DNA from: JBGMEA01 sp964444065 | Lineage (GTDB): Bacteria; Bacillota; Clostridia; Eubacteriales; Anaerofustaceae | Assembly (NCBI GenBank): GCA_964444065.1 | Contig: CAYUFL010000003.1 | Location: 14,228 to 78,227, forward strand | Reading direction: 5' to 3' | DNA length: 64,000 bases | Shown here: piece by piece, positions 43,550 through 52,611 of the stretch | How positions within the stretch are numbered: position 1 is the first letter of the stretch | How the letters are laid out: each line of letters opens with the position of its first letter | Notes under the pieces: model-generated | Told to the model about the DNA's origin: nothing | Seen by the model: the letters and a program-made list of their open reading frames with translations, nothing else | The model's database searches: none | Position numbers and translations under genes: made by a program

Positions 43550-45516
43550 TGGCATTTCAGAGATATTATTACGCTGATCCTGTATCTACTTTCATCAAAA
43601 AAAGCACAAATGAAATATTTGGCGAGATCACATTTAATGATCAATTCGCCGCTGATGATTTGCAAAAAAACACATGGAAATACGAAATAGATTTGTTAAA
43701 AAAAGAACTCTCTTTTATTGAAGACGGATTCATTATATTTGAATACACAATACCACGAATAGGAAGTCGAGTAGACAACATTCTTTTATATAATGGACTT
43801 GTTTTCTTGTTAGAATTTAAGGTGGGTGAAAAAAACTATCCCAATTATGCATATGAACAAGTCATGGATTATGCCCTTGATTTAAAATGCTTTCATAAAG
43901 AAAGCCACTCACGTATGCTAATTCCTATGCTTGTTTGCACAGAAGCATTTAGTAGGAATAGAGACTATACCTTTGACGATTACAATATTATAGCCCCCAT
44001 CTCGTGTAATAAGAACAATTTAGGTGAAAAGATAAAAGATGTTGGTGCCAAATTTAAACAAGTGAATTTTTCTTATCATGAGTGGATAAACGCATTATAT
44101 ATGCCTACTCCTACAATCGTAGAAGCCGCACAAGCCTTATATCGAGGACATGATGTTGATGAAATTACTAGAAAAGATGCAAGTGCAATCAACTTAAGCC
44201 AAACAACAGATGCAATCAATAAAATCATTGATGACAGTAAGCAAAATCATAAAAAATCGATTTGTTTTGTAACAGGCGTCCCTGGTGCGGGCAAAACTTT
44301 GGCGGGACTTAACATCTCAATTGAGCGACAGAATGTAGCCAAAGATGAACATGCCGTCTTCTTATCAGGAAATGATCCATTGGTAAAGGTATTGCAAGAA
44401 GCACTGGCAAGAGATGATAAGCAAAGAAATGAAAATACCAGAAAAGGAGACGCTTTAAGAAAAGCAAAGGAATTTATCCAAATCATCCATCATTTCAGAG
44501 ACGAGGCGATTTCAGTTGAAACTGCTCCCATTGAGAAAGTGGTTATTTTTGATGAAGCCCAACGGGCGTGGACGGAACCTCAATTGACTGATTTTATGAA
44601 AACAAAAAAAGGTCAATTGAATTTCAATATGTCCGAACCCGAATTTCTTATCAGCATTATGGATCGTCATGATGATTGGACAACAATTATATGTTTAATT
44701 GGTGGGGGTCAAGAAATCAACAAAGGGGAAGCAGGTTTAACAGAATGGTTTGACGCAATCAGAAAAGACTTTCCATATTGGGATGTTTATGTATCAGATC
44801 GAATCGTTGATTTTGAATATTTAAGAGGGCAACAATTAAAACAGCTATTGGATAATATACCATATACTATTGTTCCCGAATTACATTTAGGAGTATCGTT
44901 ACGTTCGTTTCGGAGTGAAGATGTCTCTGCTTTTATAAAAGCGTTGCTGGATACGGATATAAAAACTGCGAAAGATTTGTATCAGAAATTCAAAGGTGTA
45001 TATCCAATTGTTATAACAAGAGACATCGACCATGCAAAAAAATGGATACTTGCGCAAGCTAAGGGCTCTCAACGATATGGCATAACAGCAAGCTCAAAAG
45101 CAAAGCGACTAAGAAAATATGGAGTATGGGTACAAAGCAAAGTTGATGCTCCAAACTGGTTTTTAAACGATAAAACTGACGTGCGTTCTTCTTACTTTTT
45201 AGAAGAAACCGCCACTGAATTTGATATTCAGGGATTGGAACTTGACTGGAGTATTGTTTGTTGGGATGCTGATTTGCGTTTTAAAAAAGATCAATTTCAT
45301 TATTTTGAATTTAAAGGTACGAAATGGAACAAGATACAAAAAGAAGAAAATATCACATATCTCATTAATGCCTATCGTGTTTTATTAACCCGAGCACGTC
45401 AAGGTATTGTGATTTTCTTACCTGAAGGAGATGCGCAAGACAGCACCCGCCTACCTGAATTTTATGATCAAACCTACCAATATTTATTAGATATTGGTAT
45501 TTCATCAATTGATTGA
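43549..45516 (+). CDS. PD-(D/E)XK nuclease fused to a DUF2075 SF1 helicase-type ATPase
   Basis: 655 residues. The N-terminal half has a nuclease-like core: RVDNILLYNGLVFLLEFKVG with Asp76, Glu89 and Lys91 in the D-x12-E-x-K arrangement. From about 236: Walker A GVPGAGKT (243-250), Walker B IFDEAQ (333-338), FDIQGLELDWSIV and VLLTRARQG motif VI of SF1/DUF2075 (Schlafen group) ATPases. Coupled to an XRE gene and AT-rich, so probably transferred. It has the look of an antiphage effector or restriction-like nuclease-helicase; this is inference. Confidence 0.82.
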   Translation: MAFQRYYYADPVSTFIKKSTNEIFGEITFNDQFAADDLQKNTWKYEIDLLKKELSFIEDGFIIFEYTIPRIGSRVDNILLYNGLVFLLEFKVGEKNYPNYAYEQVMDYALDLKCFHKESHSRMLIPMLVCTEAFSRNRDYTFDDYNIIAPISCNKNNLGEKIKDVGAKFKQVNFSYHEWINALYMPTPTIVEAAQALYRGHDVDEITRKDASAINLSQTTDAINKIIDDSKQNHKKSICFVTGVPGAGKTLAGLNISIERQNVAKDEHAVFLSGNDPLVKVLQEALARDDKQRNENTRKGDALRKAKEFIQIIHHFRDEAISVETAPIEKVVIFDEAQRAWTEPQLTDFMKTKKGQLNFNMSEPEFLISIMDRHDDWTTIICLIGGGQEINKGEAGLTEWFDAIRKDFPYWDVYVSDRIVDFEYLRGQQLKQLLDNIPYTIVPELHLGVSLRSFRSEDVSAFIKALLDTDIKTAKDLYQKFKGVYPIVITRDIDHAKKWILAQAKGSQRYGITASSKAKRLRKYGVWVQSKVDAPNWFLNDKTDVRSSYFLEETATEFDIQGLELDWSIVCWDADLRFKKDQFHYFEFKGTKWNKIQKEENITYLINAYRVLLTRARQGIVIFLPEGDAQDSTRLPEFYDQTYQYLLDIGISSID

Positions 45517-45544
45517 TCCCCCTACGATTCATCGCAAAAAAACA

Positions 45545-45567
45545 GGAGCGCTTTCGCGCTCCCTTTT
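45545..45567. terminator. Bidirectional terminator
   Basis: GGAGCGC-TTTC-GCGCTCC stem with T runs on both sides, between convergent genes. Confidence 0.85.
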
Positions 45568-45797
45568 TATTTAATCTCCGTCACCGTATATTTCTCCCGC
45601 AAAGCCTCTTCAATCGTATACACCCAGCTCCCGTCCTCCGGTTCCCACAGATCATGCGCAGGCATCACGCCGCCGTAAAACGAGGCAATTAAGGCTTCGG
45701 GACTTTCCGCTTCCCATTCGTCCTTGAAATGCGTGTCGATTTTCCACTTGCCGGAGCATGCGTTCATCATTTCTCTGATTACTTCATATTCTTTCAT
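45567..45797 (-). CDS. Small conserved-type hypothetical protein
   Basis: 76 residues from the ATG at 45797 (AAGGAGA upstream), MKEYEVIREMMNACSGKWKIDTHF. Acidic, no membrane segment. I recall similar short Clostridia proteins starting KEYEVIREMMN but cannot name a family. Stands alone. Confidence 0.6.
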   Translation of the reverse strand: MKEYEVIREMMNACSGKWKIDTHFKDEWEAESPEALIASFYGGVMPAHDLWEPEDGSWVYTIEEALREKYTVTEIK

Positions 45798-45876
45798 ACC
45801 GTCTCCTTGCATTGTCAGCATAGGGCTTGATTTTCGTCTATTTTACCCGATTCCGCCGCTTCGGTCTGTGACCTTG

Positions 45877-47331
45877 TCACAGCACCGCGCCCTCCGCGTC
45901 CTGCGCTTTCTCAAATTTTTTCTTCATTGCGAGATATAAGATCACAGCCAGCACCGATGTGAAAATATCCGCCGTCGGCTCCGCCCATATAAATCCCATG
46001 TATCCCCAAAGCCGCGTAAACAGAAACAGGAACGGCACTAAGAATAACCCCTGCCGTCCGAGCGAAATAATCATCGACTGGATGGGCTTGCCGATTGCCT
46101 GAAACACCGTCAGCAAAATCACCTGCACACCCCAAAACGGCATCGAGGCGAGCATGACCCGCATGATCGTGCTGCCGAGCGTGATCACTTCTTCGTTTTT
46201 CATGAACACGCTGATCCATGCGCCGGGGAAAAGGAAAAACAGCCCCGCAAACACAATACAGATCAGTGTGCCGGCAATATTCGCGTAGCGGATCGTCTCA
46301 AACAACCGGGTGTAGTTGCGCGCGCCGTAGCTGTATCCCAAAAGCGGCTGACACCCCTCCGCAAGACCGAGCACGATCATAAAGCCGATGCTGGTAATGC
46401 GGAACACAATGCTGAACGATGCCACCACGTCATCCCCGTAACCGGCGGCAAACACGTTCGAGAGCGCCATGCCGAGACTCATCACGAGAAATCCGAGCGA
46501 GGCGGGTATGCCGATCTTGAAGATTTCCGCGTAATACTTCCATTCGAAGCTGAATTTGCGGATGGCGATCGAAATAATGCCTTTTTTTCTCAGATAGAAC
46601 CAAATATAATACACGAATCCGATGCTGTTCCCGATCACAGTCGCGAGCGCCGCACCGTTCACACCCATATGCAGAATGAGAATAAAGATCGGGTCAAGGA
46701 TAATGTTCAACACCGTGCCCGTCATCATACCGATCATGGACTCCCTCGTTGCGCCTTCCGAACGGATCAGCCCGCCTAGCGCCATTTGCGCACCGATAAA
46801 CGTGCCGCCGATCAAGAGAATCCGCAGATATTCCTGCGCGTATCCGATGGTCTGATCGCTTGCGCCCACAATACGGAGGATTGGACTTAAGTATAACAGC
46901 CCGATCACGCACGCCGCCGCACTGAGCAGGAGCGTGGACCAGAAGGAGATTGCCGCCGCATGGCTTGCATTTTCTTTCTCTCCGCGACCCAGCATCCGCG
47001 AAATCAGCGAAGCGCCGCCGATGGCAAAAATGTTTCCGAACGTCTGCAGAATATACGCGATCGGCAGACAGATCGAGATTGCCGCCACCATGTTCGGATT
47101 GTTCAGCTGTCCGATAAAAAACGTATCGGTCATGTTGTAGACGACCTGCACCAGCATCGACACAATCATCGGAATGCCGAGTGTCCAGACAGCTTTTTTT
47201 ACGGGCATTTTCTCGAGAATCCACGTGCGGTCATTTTTGTCACGCGGCAAATCAGACACCGTCTCGGACGCCTGCGCGGAGCGTTGCGGGTCATATTCGG
47301 TTTGTGGCTGATGGTCTCTGTCGTCCTGCAT
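45877..47331 (-). CDS. MATE family efflux transporter
   Basis: 484 residues from the ATG at 47331 with AAAGGA upstream. Twelve membrane helices in two related halves, with MIVSMLVQVVYNMTDTFFIGQL near the N terminus and the second repeat at VVASFSIVFRITSIGFMIVLGLAEGCQPLLGYSYGA, both typical MATE blocks. Exports drugs or metabolites by Na+ or H+ antiport. About 60 hydrophilic residues precede the first helix. Confidence 0.93.
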   Translation of the reverse strand: MQDDRDHQPQTEYDPQRSAQASETVSDLPRDKNDRTWILEKMPVKKAVWTLGIPMIVSMLVQVVYNMTDTFFIGQLNNPNMVAAISICLPIAYILQTFGNIFAIGGASLISRMLGRGEKENASHAAAISFWSTLLLSAAACVIGLLYLSPILRIVGASDQTIGYAQEYLRILLIGGTFIGAQMALGGLIRSEGATRESMIGMMTGTVLNIILDPIFILILHMGVNGAALATVIGNSIGFVYYIWFYLRKKGIISIAIRKFSFEWKYYAEIFKIGIPASLGFLVMSLGMALSNVFAAGYGDDVVASFSIVFRITSIGFMIVLGLAEGCQPLLGYSYGARNYTRLFETIRYANIAGTLICIVFAGLFFLFPGAWISVFMKNEEVITLGSTIMRVMLASMPFWGVQVILLTVFQAIGKPIQSMIISLGRQGLFLVPFLFLFTRLWGYMGFIWAEPTADIFTSVLAVILYLAMKKKFEKAQDAEGAVL

Positions 47332-47516
47332 ACTGCGTCCTTTCCCGGGAAATAAAACAGAATGACCGTTGCAACCGAAATACATTCGGCGAAGCGATCA
47401 TTGTTCTTCTGATATTTATTTTATCCGTATTCAAATCTATTGTCAAGTTTTCAGGCAATTGAGAATCATATCCTCGGTATGTCACATGACTGTACAACGT
47501 TCCTGTGACGAACCAT

Positions 47517-48632
47517 TCAATCCTGAGCCAAAACACAGTTGCCGCCGCGATTTTTTGCGACGTACAGCCTTTTGTCGGCAGCATTGACCAGATTGCCCAG
47601 CGATTCTTCTCTGTAAATGGCGATTCCTCCGCTGATGCTCACGTTTCCGTCCGGAATCAGCACAGTGGCATCGATCTGCGCACGCATGCGTTCCGCAATG
47701 GCGGAAGCTTCGCTCAGTTCCGTATCGGGCATGACGATGAGGAATTCCTCGCCGCCGTATCGACCCGCAAAATCCGATTCCCGCAGGCAGCTCATCAGGA
47801 TAATTGCCACATTGCAGATCACGTGATCGCCTGTCAGATGTCCGTATCGGTCATTGACCTCTTTAAAGCGATCGATATCCGCAAGAAAAATACACAGCGG
47901 TTTGCCGTCTTCCTGCGCAAGCAGCATTTCCCCTTCCAGACGTCCGAGCACACTGGTATGATTGAGCATGCCCGTCATCATATCCGTCTGCGCCAAGGCC
48001 ACCAGTTCTTCATTCTTTCTTCGCAGCTCAACTCCGCCCATAAACGATTTTTCCCGCTTTGCAGAAAGGAGTCGGCTGAACAGCAATGCGAGCAAACATC
48101 CGATGAGCGTATTTAAAGCAACTGTCAAACGAATCAGCTCATTCGCCTGATAAAGCGGCAGCATCAACACAAAAAACGTATAACTGAAAAATGTCAGCAA
48201 CACATGCACCCAGTAGGTTTGATTCAGAAACAGCACGACAAACACGATCACCATCACATACACGTGAACCAAATCAAAAACGGTCTGTACGCGAAGCACG
48301 AGGCAAGCGCCAAAGATCATCAGCATTAATTCATACAGTGCCTGAAGCGCAATCGTACGGCGAATTTTTACACGGTCCCGCTCTTTGTAGATATAATAAA
48401 ACTCAGCCAGAAATGCAACATTGATAAACAGAAAAATCTGCAGTTGCCATCCCGTGCCGTAATACTTCTGCTGGAAAAAATACAGCAACGTTTCTGTCAC
48501 GCTCAGAAACAACGCCCCGACCAAAAGAATCTGCGCATTGTATACCACTCGAAAACGCGTAAATTCCGGCATGTTTTCCGTCGGAATGTTATCGCAAAAA
48601 AAACGTCTGAACATATGAATCAACTGTTTCAT
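47517..48632 (-). CDS. Diguanylate cyclase with membrane sensor region
   Basis: 371 residues. Five or six N-terminal helices (about 35-190) and a C-terminal GGDEF domain: DIDRFKEVNDRYGHLTGDHV, then the catalytic GGEEF loop at about 295-299. An RxxD inhibitory site (RESD) lies five residues before it, so product inhibition is likely. Makes cyclic di-GMP at the membrane. RBS GGGGG before ATG 48632. Confidence 0.95.
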   Translation of the reverse strand: MKQLIHMFRRFFCDNIPTENMPEFTRFRVVYNAQILLVGALFLSVTETLLYFFQQKYYGTGWQLQIFLFINVAFLAEFYYIYKERDRVKIRRTIALQALYELMLMIFGACLVLRVQTVFDLVHVYVMVIVFVVLFLNQTYWVHVLLTFFSYTFFVLMLPLYQANELIRLTVALNTLIGCLLALLFSRLLSAKREKSFMGGVELRRKNEELVALAQTDMMTGMLNHTSVLGRLEGEMLLAQEDGKPLCIFLADIDRFKEVNDRYGHLTGDHVICNVAIILMSCLRESDFAGRYGGEEFLIVMPDTELSEASAIAERMRAQIDATVLIPDGNVSISGGIAIYREESLGNLVNAADKRLYVAKNRGGNCVLAQD

Positions 48633-48837
48633 GCAACCCCCGCAATTAAGATAGATAATGCTCTATAAACAGACCCCATCCGCAATCGGTCTGCCTGTCA
48701 TACAAGGAATCCCTACAAACGCTACTTCGGTAAACTCTGAAAAAATATTAGCACGATTACAAAGAAAAAGCGATAAAAATCGCTTTTTTTCTGTTCAGAT
48801 TATGCATAATGCTCAGAAATGATCGTTACGCAATATT

Positions 48838-49245
48838 TTATCCTTCAAATTCGCCTTTTCTCGCACGATCGGCAAGTTGTCTGATTTTTTCTTCAATCGT
48901 GTCGATTGTCAAAAGGAATGCATCGTCATCTTTCCCGCTCGGATCTTCGAGTCCCCAGTCCTCCCGATAGCGTGATGACAGAAACGGACATGACACGCCG
49001 CAGCCCATTGTGATCACAACATCAATCGGCGGAAGCTCGTCAATCAGTTTCGGTCGCTGCGACAATTCCATATCGATGCCATAGCGCACCTTCATCAGCC
49101 GCACCGCATCGGGATTGATCTGCGCGCGCAGTTCTGTGCCTGCGGAATAACTCTCAAAGATTTGCGCAGCGTATTTTCGTCCCAATGCTTCCGCAATCTG
49201 AGATCGGCAGGAATTATGTACGCAGATAAAAGCAATTTTCAGCAT
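48838..49245 (-). CDS. arsC: Thioredoxin-coupled arsenate reductase
   Basis: 134 residues from the ATG at 49245 (GGAGAGG). The LMW-phosphatase fold with the P-loop CVHNSCRSQIAEA holds the nucleophilic Cys and Arg. MGCGVSCP supplies the further cysteines of the thioredoxin-type ArsC relay, although the second pair differs slightly from B. subtilis ArsC. Reduces arsenate to arsenite for export by the upstream Acr3. Confidence 0.92.
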   Translation of the reverse strand: MLKIAFICVHNSCRSQIAEALGRKYAAQIFESYSAGTELRAQINPDAVRLMKVRYGIDMELSQRPKLIDELPPIDVVITMGCGVSCPFLSSRYREDWGLEDPSGKDDDAFLLTIDTIEEKIRQLADRARKGEFEG

Positions 49246-49285
49246 AGTCCTCTCCTTTATGACCTTTTTCAATCCTAAAATTCTT

Positions 49286-50332
49286 TCAATAGATAAATTT
49301 GTTCTTTGTTGCATTGGCTATTTTGACCAGGCTCAGCATCACCGGCACCTCGGTCAGTACACCCACAATCGTGGCAAGCGTTGCAGGAGATGCCGTTCCG
49401 AACAAAGCAATGGCGACCGCAACCGCAAGCTCAAAGAAGTTCGATGCACCGATCATTCCGGCAGGAGCAGCAATATTATGCGGCAGTTTCAGCAGTTTCG
49501 CAGCAAGATATGCGATGAAAAAGATCAGATAGGTCTGTATCACAAGCGGTACGGCGATAAGAAGAATATGCAGGGGATTGGACAGGATCACGTCTCCCTG
49601 AAACGAAAAGATAATCACAAGCGTTAACAGTAAGCCGATGATCGTGATCTGATCGAATTTATGCACAAACACGTCGTTGAAATACGACTCTCCCCGTTTA
49701 GCTATCACACGAATGCGGGTCAGTATCCCTGCCGCAAGCGGAATCACAACGAACAGGACCACGGAAAGAATCAGGGTATCCCACGGAACGGCAACCCCGC
49801 CGATACCGAGCAACAGTGCCACAATCGGCGTAAATGCAATCAGGATGATCAGATCATTCGTCGCAACCTGCACCGCGGTATAGGCAGGATCGCCTTTGCT
49901 CAAATGGCTCCAGACGAATACCATGGCCGTGCAGGGTGCCGCCCCGAGCAGTACGGCGCCTGCCAGATACTGTTTTGCCAGATCGGCAGGAATCAGCGAT
50001 TTGAATACAATAAAGAAGAAAAAGGACGCAATCGCATACATGGTGAACGGTTTGATCAGCCAGTTCGTCACCCATGTCACATAAAGACCTTTCGGGTTTT
50101 TTCCGACGTTTTTTATGCTTTGAAAATCCACTTTCAACATCATCGGATAAATCATCGCCCAAATCAGCACGGCAATGGGAATCGATACGTTCGCATATTC
50201 GAATCTGCCCAGCAAATCAGGCACAGCGGGCAACAATTTACCGACGGCAATACCCGCCCCCATGCAAAGAATCACCCAAAGCGTCAGATATTTTTCAAAA
50301 AAACCGATACCGGCTACATTTTTTTCTTTCAT
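49286..50332 (-). CDS. acr3: Arsenite efflux permease, ACR3 family
   Basis: About 347 residues from the ATG at 50332 (TTGGAGG upstream), ten helices. LGAAPCTAMVFVWSHLSKGDPAYTAVQVATNDLI is the ACR3 signature with the essential membrane cysteine. Lies between ArsR and ArsC in one operon, overlapping neither. Exports arsenite using the proton motive force. Confidence 0.95.
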   Translation of the reverse strand: MKEKNVAGIGFFEKYLTLWVILCMGAGIAVGKLLPAVPDLLGRFEYANVSIPIAVLIWAMIYPMMLKVDFQSIKNVGKNPKGLYVTWVTNWLIKPFTMYAIASFFFFIVFKSLIPADLAKQYLAGAVLLGAAPCTAMVFVWSHLSKGDPAYTAVQVATNDLIILIAFTPIVALLLGIGGVAVPWDTLILSVVLFVVIPLAAGILTRIRVIAKRGESYFNDVFVHKFDQITIIGLLLTLVIIFSFQGDVILSNPLHILLIAVPLVIQTYLIFFIAYLAAKLLKLPHNIAAPAGMIGASNFFELAVAVAIALFGTASPATLATIVGVLTEVPVMLSLVKIANATKNKFIY

Positions 50333-50343
50333 GTTTCCTCCAA

Positions 50344-50670
50344 TCAACAGTTATGATGCATGACGGAATTTTCTGCGCGTTTCGCATCGCCGAGATAAGG
50401 CTCCTGCACGGCAAAATTTGTTTGCAAATAGGAGTAAAGATCAGCGTGCTGCGTGCGGAATTTTTCACTGATACGATAATGTGCCCACTGCGCATGTTTT
50501 TCGCTCGCAAGGATCCCTGCACTGCGCAGCACGTTCAGGTGACGCGACGCGTTCGACTGCGTCAGTTGCAGACAGGTTTCGATTTCACAGACACACCGTT
50601 CCCCGGAAACCAGCAAAGCAACCATTCGCAGACGGGTTTCATCCGAAAGTGCTTTCAACAATTCGATCAT
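50344..50670 (-). CDS. arsR: ArsR family arsenic-responsive repressor
   Basis: 108 residues. LKALSDETRLRMVALLVSGERCVCEIETCLQLTQSNASRHLNVL shows the winged helix with the ERCVCE sensing cysteines. A 22-bp perfect palindrome sits upstream of its start. First gene of arsR-acr3-arsC. More typical of classical ArsR than the copy at 21790. Confidence 0.94.
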   Translation of the reverse strand: MIELLKALSDETRLRMVALLVSGERCVCEIETCLQLTQSNASRHLNVLRSAGILASEKHAQWAHYRISEKFRTQHADLYSYLQTNFAVQEPYLGDAKRAENSVMHHNC

Positions 50671-50695
50671 ATTATCACCTCACAAAGTCATTATA

Positions 50696-50717
50696 TGCGT
50701 ATATGCGCATATACGCA
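50696..50717. promoter_or_regulatory. ArsR operator
   Basis: TGCGTATATGC-GCATATACGCA, a perfect 22-bp palindrome 26 bases upstream of the arsR start codon. It has the ATAxxTG-type half sites expected for ArsR repressors. Confidence 0.8.
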
Positions 50718-50885
50718 AGTAAAATCTCGGTCAACTTAACGTAAAAAACACCGAATTTCGGTGTTTATAGACATATTTATATATCACCATGGAGTGATTT
50801 TGAAATTCTTGGTTACGTTGTAACCGTATATAGAATATTTTAAATGTATTTCAAGCAATGACTAAATGAAAATTGTCGTATTCTG

Positions 50886-51290
50886 CTACGAAAATTCATA
50901 GTATTTTACGATACGTCTGCGCAGTTCCTCGGCGTTGATGGTAGCTTTTGACGGCTTGGTTTCATACATCCCCACAGCAAGCGGTTCAAAGGCTTCCGCC
51001 TCTGTCTGCGCGGAATTTTGTGTGCGCTGAGAAGCGATCTGATCATCAAACCAGTGCATCAAAATATTCATTGCATCTTTGTTCAGCGAATATCGCACCC
51101 ATGCCCCGTCTCGTCTGGATCGGACAAGTCCGCTTTCGGTCAGCATCTTCATGTGGTAGGACAGCGTTGGCTGCGAAAAATCAAAACTCTCGTGAATTTC
51201 GTTGGCGCACAGCTCTCCCTGTGCCAATAACTGGATAATTTCAATGCGCGTGTTATCACCAAGCGCTTTAAACATGATCGATTTCACCAT
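50886..51290 (-). CDS. ArsR family regulator, second type
   Basis: 134 residues from the ATG at 51290 (GAGAGAG upstream). Winged helix FKALGDNTRIEIIQLLAQGELCANEIHESFDFSQPTLSYHMKML. A single Cys replaces the CxC pair, so the sensed ligand may differ. A C-terminal tail (SKATINAEELRRRIVKYYEF) is extra. It is directed away from the arsenic operon, with its own upstream AT-rich region; no target gene is adjacent. Confidence 0.85.
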   Translation of the reverse strand: MVKSIMFKALGDNTRIEIIQLLAQGELCANEIHESFDFSQPTLSYHMKMLTESGLVRSRRDGAWVRYSLNKDAMNILMHWFDDQIASQRTQNSAQTEAEAFEPLAVGMYETKPSKATINAEELRRRIVKYYEFS

Positions 51291-52158
51291 AACTGCTCTC
51301 TCACTGTACGACATAGATCGATTTCAATATCATAGAAATTTATATATATTGATGTGTATCTATGTACAGTATATCGATCAGATAGACATTTGTCAATATT
51401 AAATGTTGTGTTTTACAACCGTTTTTAACACAATATTTGGGTGGTTTCGGCATCGTCTTTCTCTGTTATTATCTTATATTCAATATTACTCTGACTTTAT
51501 ATATTATTCAATAATTGCCATCGTGTGTATTTTGCAAATATTGCCATTCACATAGAAACCACTCTATATCCGTTTTTTTCTGCTTTTTCAAAAATGACGT
51601 CTTTCGGCTTCGAATGAATGCTCGTTGTCGGAAAAACAGCCGATATAGAAATCTTTCGATGTATTATGCAATTATTTCCCTTTTCAGCAGTTGAATATAG
51701 AAACATTTCAATGTAAAAATCATCTCGAAAATACGCCGATTCATGACATTTTTGGCAAAAATCGCCTGTTTTGGCTCTTTTATTTTGTGAACTTATCATG
51801 AAATACAATTTATGGCAAAAATCACATAGGAACTTTTCTATATTGTCCATTCAAAAATAGGTGATTGTAATTTACCCGTTTGGCTGATTTTGTCCCAAAA
51901 TCACGAGCTGATTTCCATTTACCCATACTTATCTCAAAAAAATAAATCGCTTAAAATCGATTTGAGAGAGTGGCGTTTTGCCCCTTTTCGGTTTGACAAT
52001 CATTTTGCTTTCTGATACATTTGGAAGGAATTCATACCTATTTAAAAAAGTTACGATCCGTAAAATAAATATCACCGGCTTCGGACTCTAATCTATAAAA
52101 GTATGCATCGAGCATACTCGGTAAGGGGGAACGGCGTATCAAACAGGCATCAAATGAA
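51291..52158. other. Long AT-rich intergenic region
   Basis: 868 bases, strikingly AT-rich. It holds one uncertain reading frame (51548-51850, minus) and, at about 51855-51935, two short similar strings (ATTTACCC) in close spacing that could be worn element ends. No transposase was seen. An inverted repeat TCAATAT / ATATTGA (51324-51352) lies before the regulator gene at 50886. Confidence 0.5.
51548..51850 (-). CDS. Possible small zinc-binding protein (uncertain)
   Basis: 100 codons. CDFC (residues 9-12) and CQKC (about 32-35) could form a zinc ribbon. There is no ribosome binding site and the composition is AT-rich like the surrounding DNA, so this may be a remnant or not a gene at all. Confidence 0.25.
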   Translation of the reverse strand: MDNIEKFLCDFCHKLYFMISSQNKRAKTGDFCQKCHESAYFRDDFYIEMFLYSTAEKGNNCIIHRKISISAVFPTTSIHSKPKDVIFEKAEKNGYRVVSM

Positions 52159-52611
52159 ATGATTGCGCAGATCGAGGCAATCAAACACAGACTTTATCGC
52201 ACGTCACTTGTTTATCTTTCACAGGAAGCAGATGCATTGGAGGCAGTTGACGAAGCTATTTATCAGGCACTGAAACATATCGATCAGCTCAGGGAACCGC
52301 AGTATTTCCAAACATGGATCACACGGATTTTAATTAATGTATGCAAAAAAGAACTTCGGCGAAAAAAAAGAATAACACTCGGCTTTGAGGAACCGGATGG
52401 ATCGGAAGAACCGTTTGATCAACTGCCGCTCAAAGAGGCAATCTCCAAACTGCCGGAGGAATTGCGCCTGATTGTCTCGCTGCGTTTTTTCAGCCAATAC
52501 ACCGTGGCGGAAACATCTGTAATTTTAAATCTGCCGCAGGGAACGGTTGCCACACGGCAGCGGAAAGCACTCTCCTTACTGAAGCTGGAACTACAGGAGG
52601 AAGAAGTATGA
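52159..52611 (+). CDS. ECF-type RNA polymerase sigma factor
   Basis: 150 residues as called. ADALEAVDEAIYQALKHIDQLREPQYFQTWITRILINVCKKELRRKK is the sigma-70 region 2, and LPEELRLIVSLRFFSQYTVAETSVILNLPQGTVATRQRKALSLLK is region 4. It lacks the first dozen residues usual in this group. The frame stays open upstream through RIKQASNE and a GGGGGA site lies 7 bases before an ATC at 52138, while the ATG at 52159 has no good site. The real start is therefore unsettled. Its stop overlaps the anti-sigma gene (ATGA). Confidence 0.88.
   Translation: MIAQIEAIKHRLYRTSLVYLSQEADALEAVDEAIYQALKHIDQLREPQYFQTWITRILINVCKKELRRKKRITLGFEEPDGSEEPFDQLPLKEAISKLPEELRLIVSLRFFSQYTVAETSVILNLPQGTVATRQRKALSLLKLELQEEEV

Noticed and set aside
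51855..51935. Possible insertion sequence ends (ATTTACCC strings)
   Set aside because: No transposase, no clear terminal inverted repeats or target duplication.
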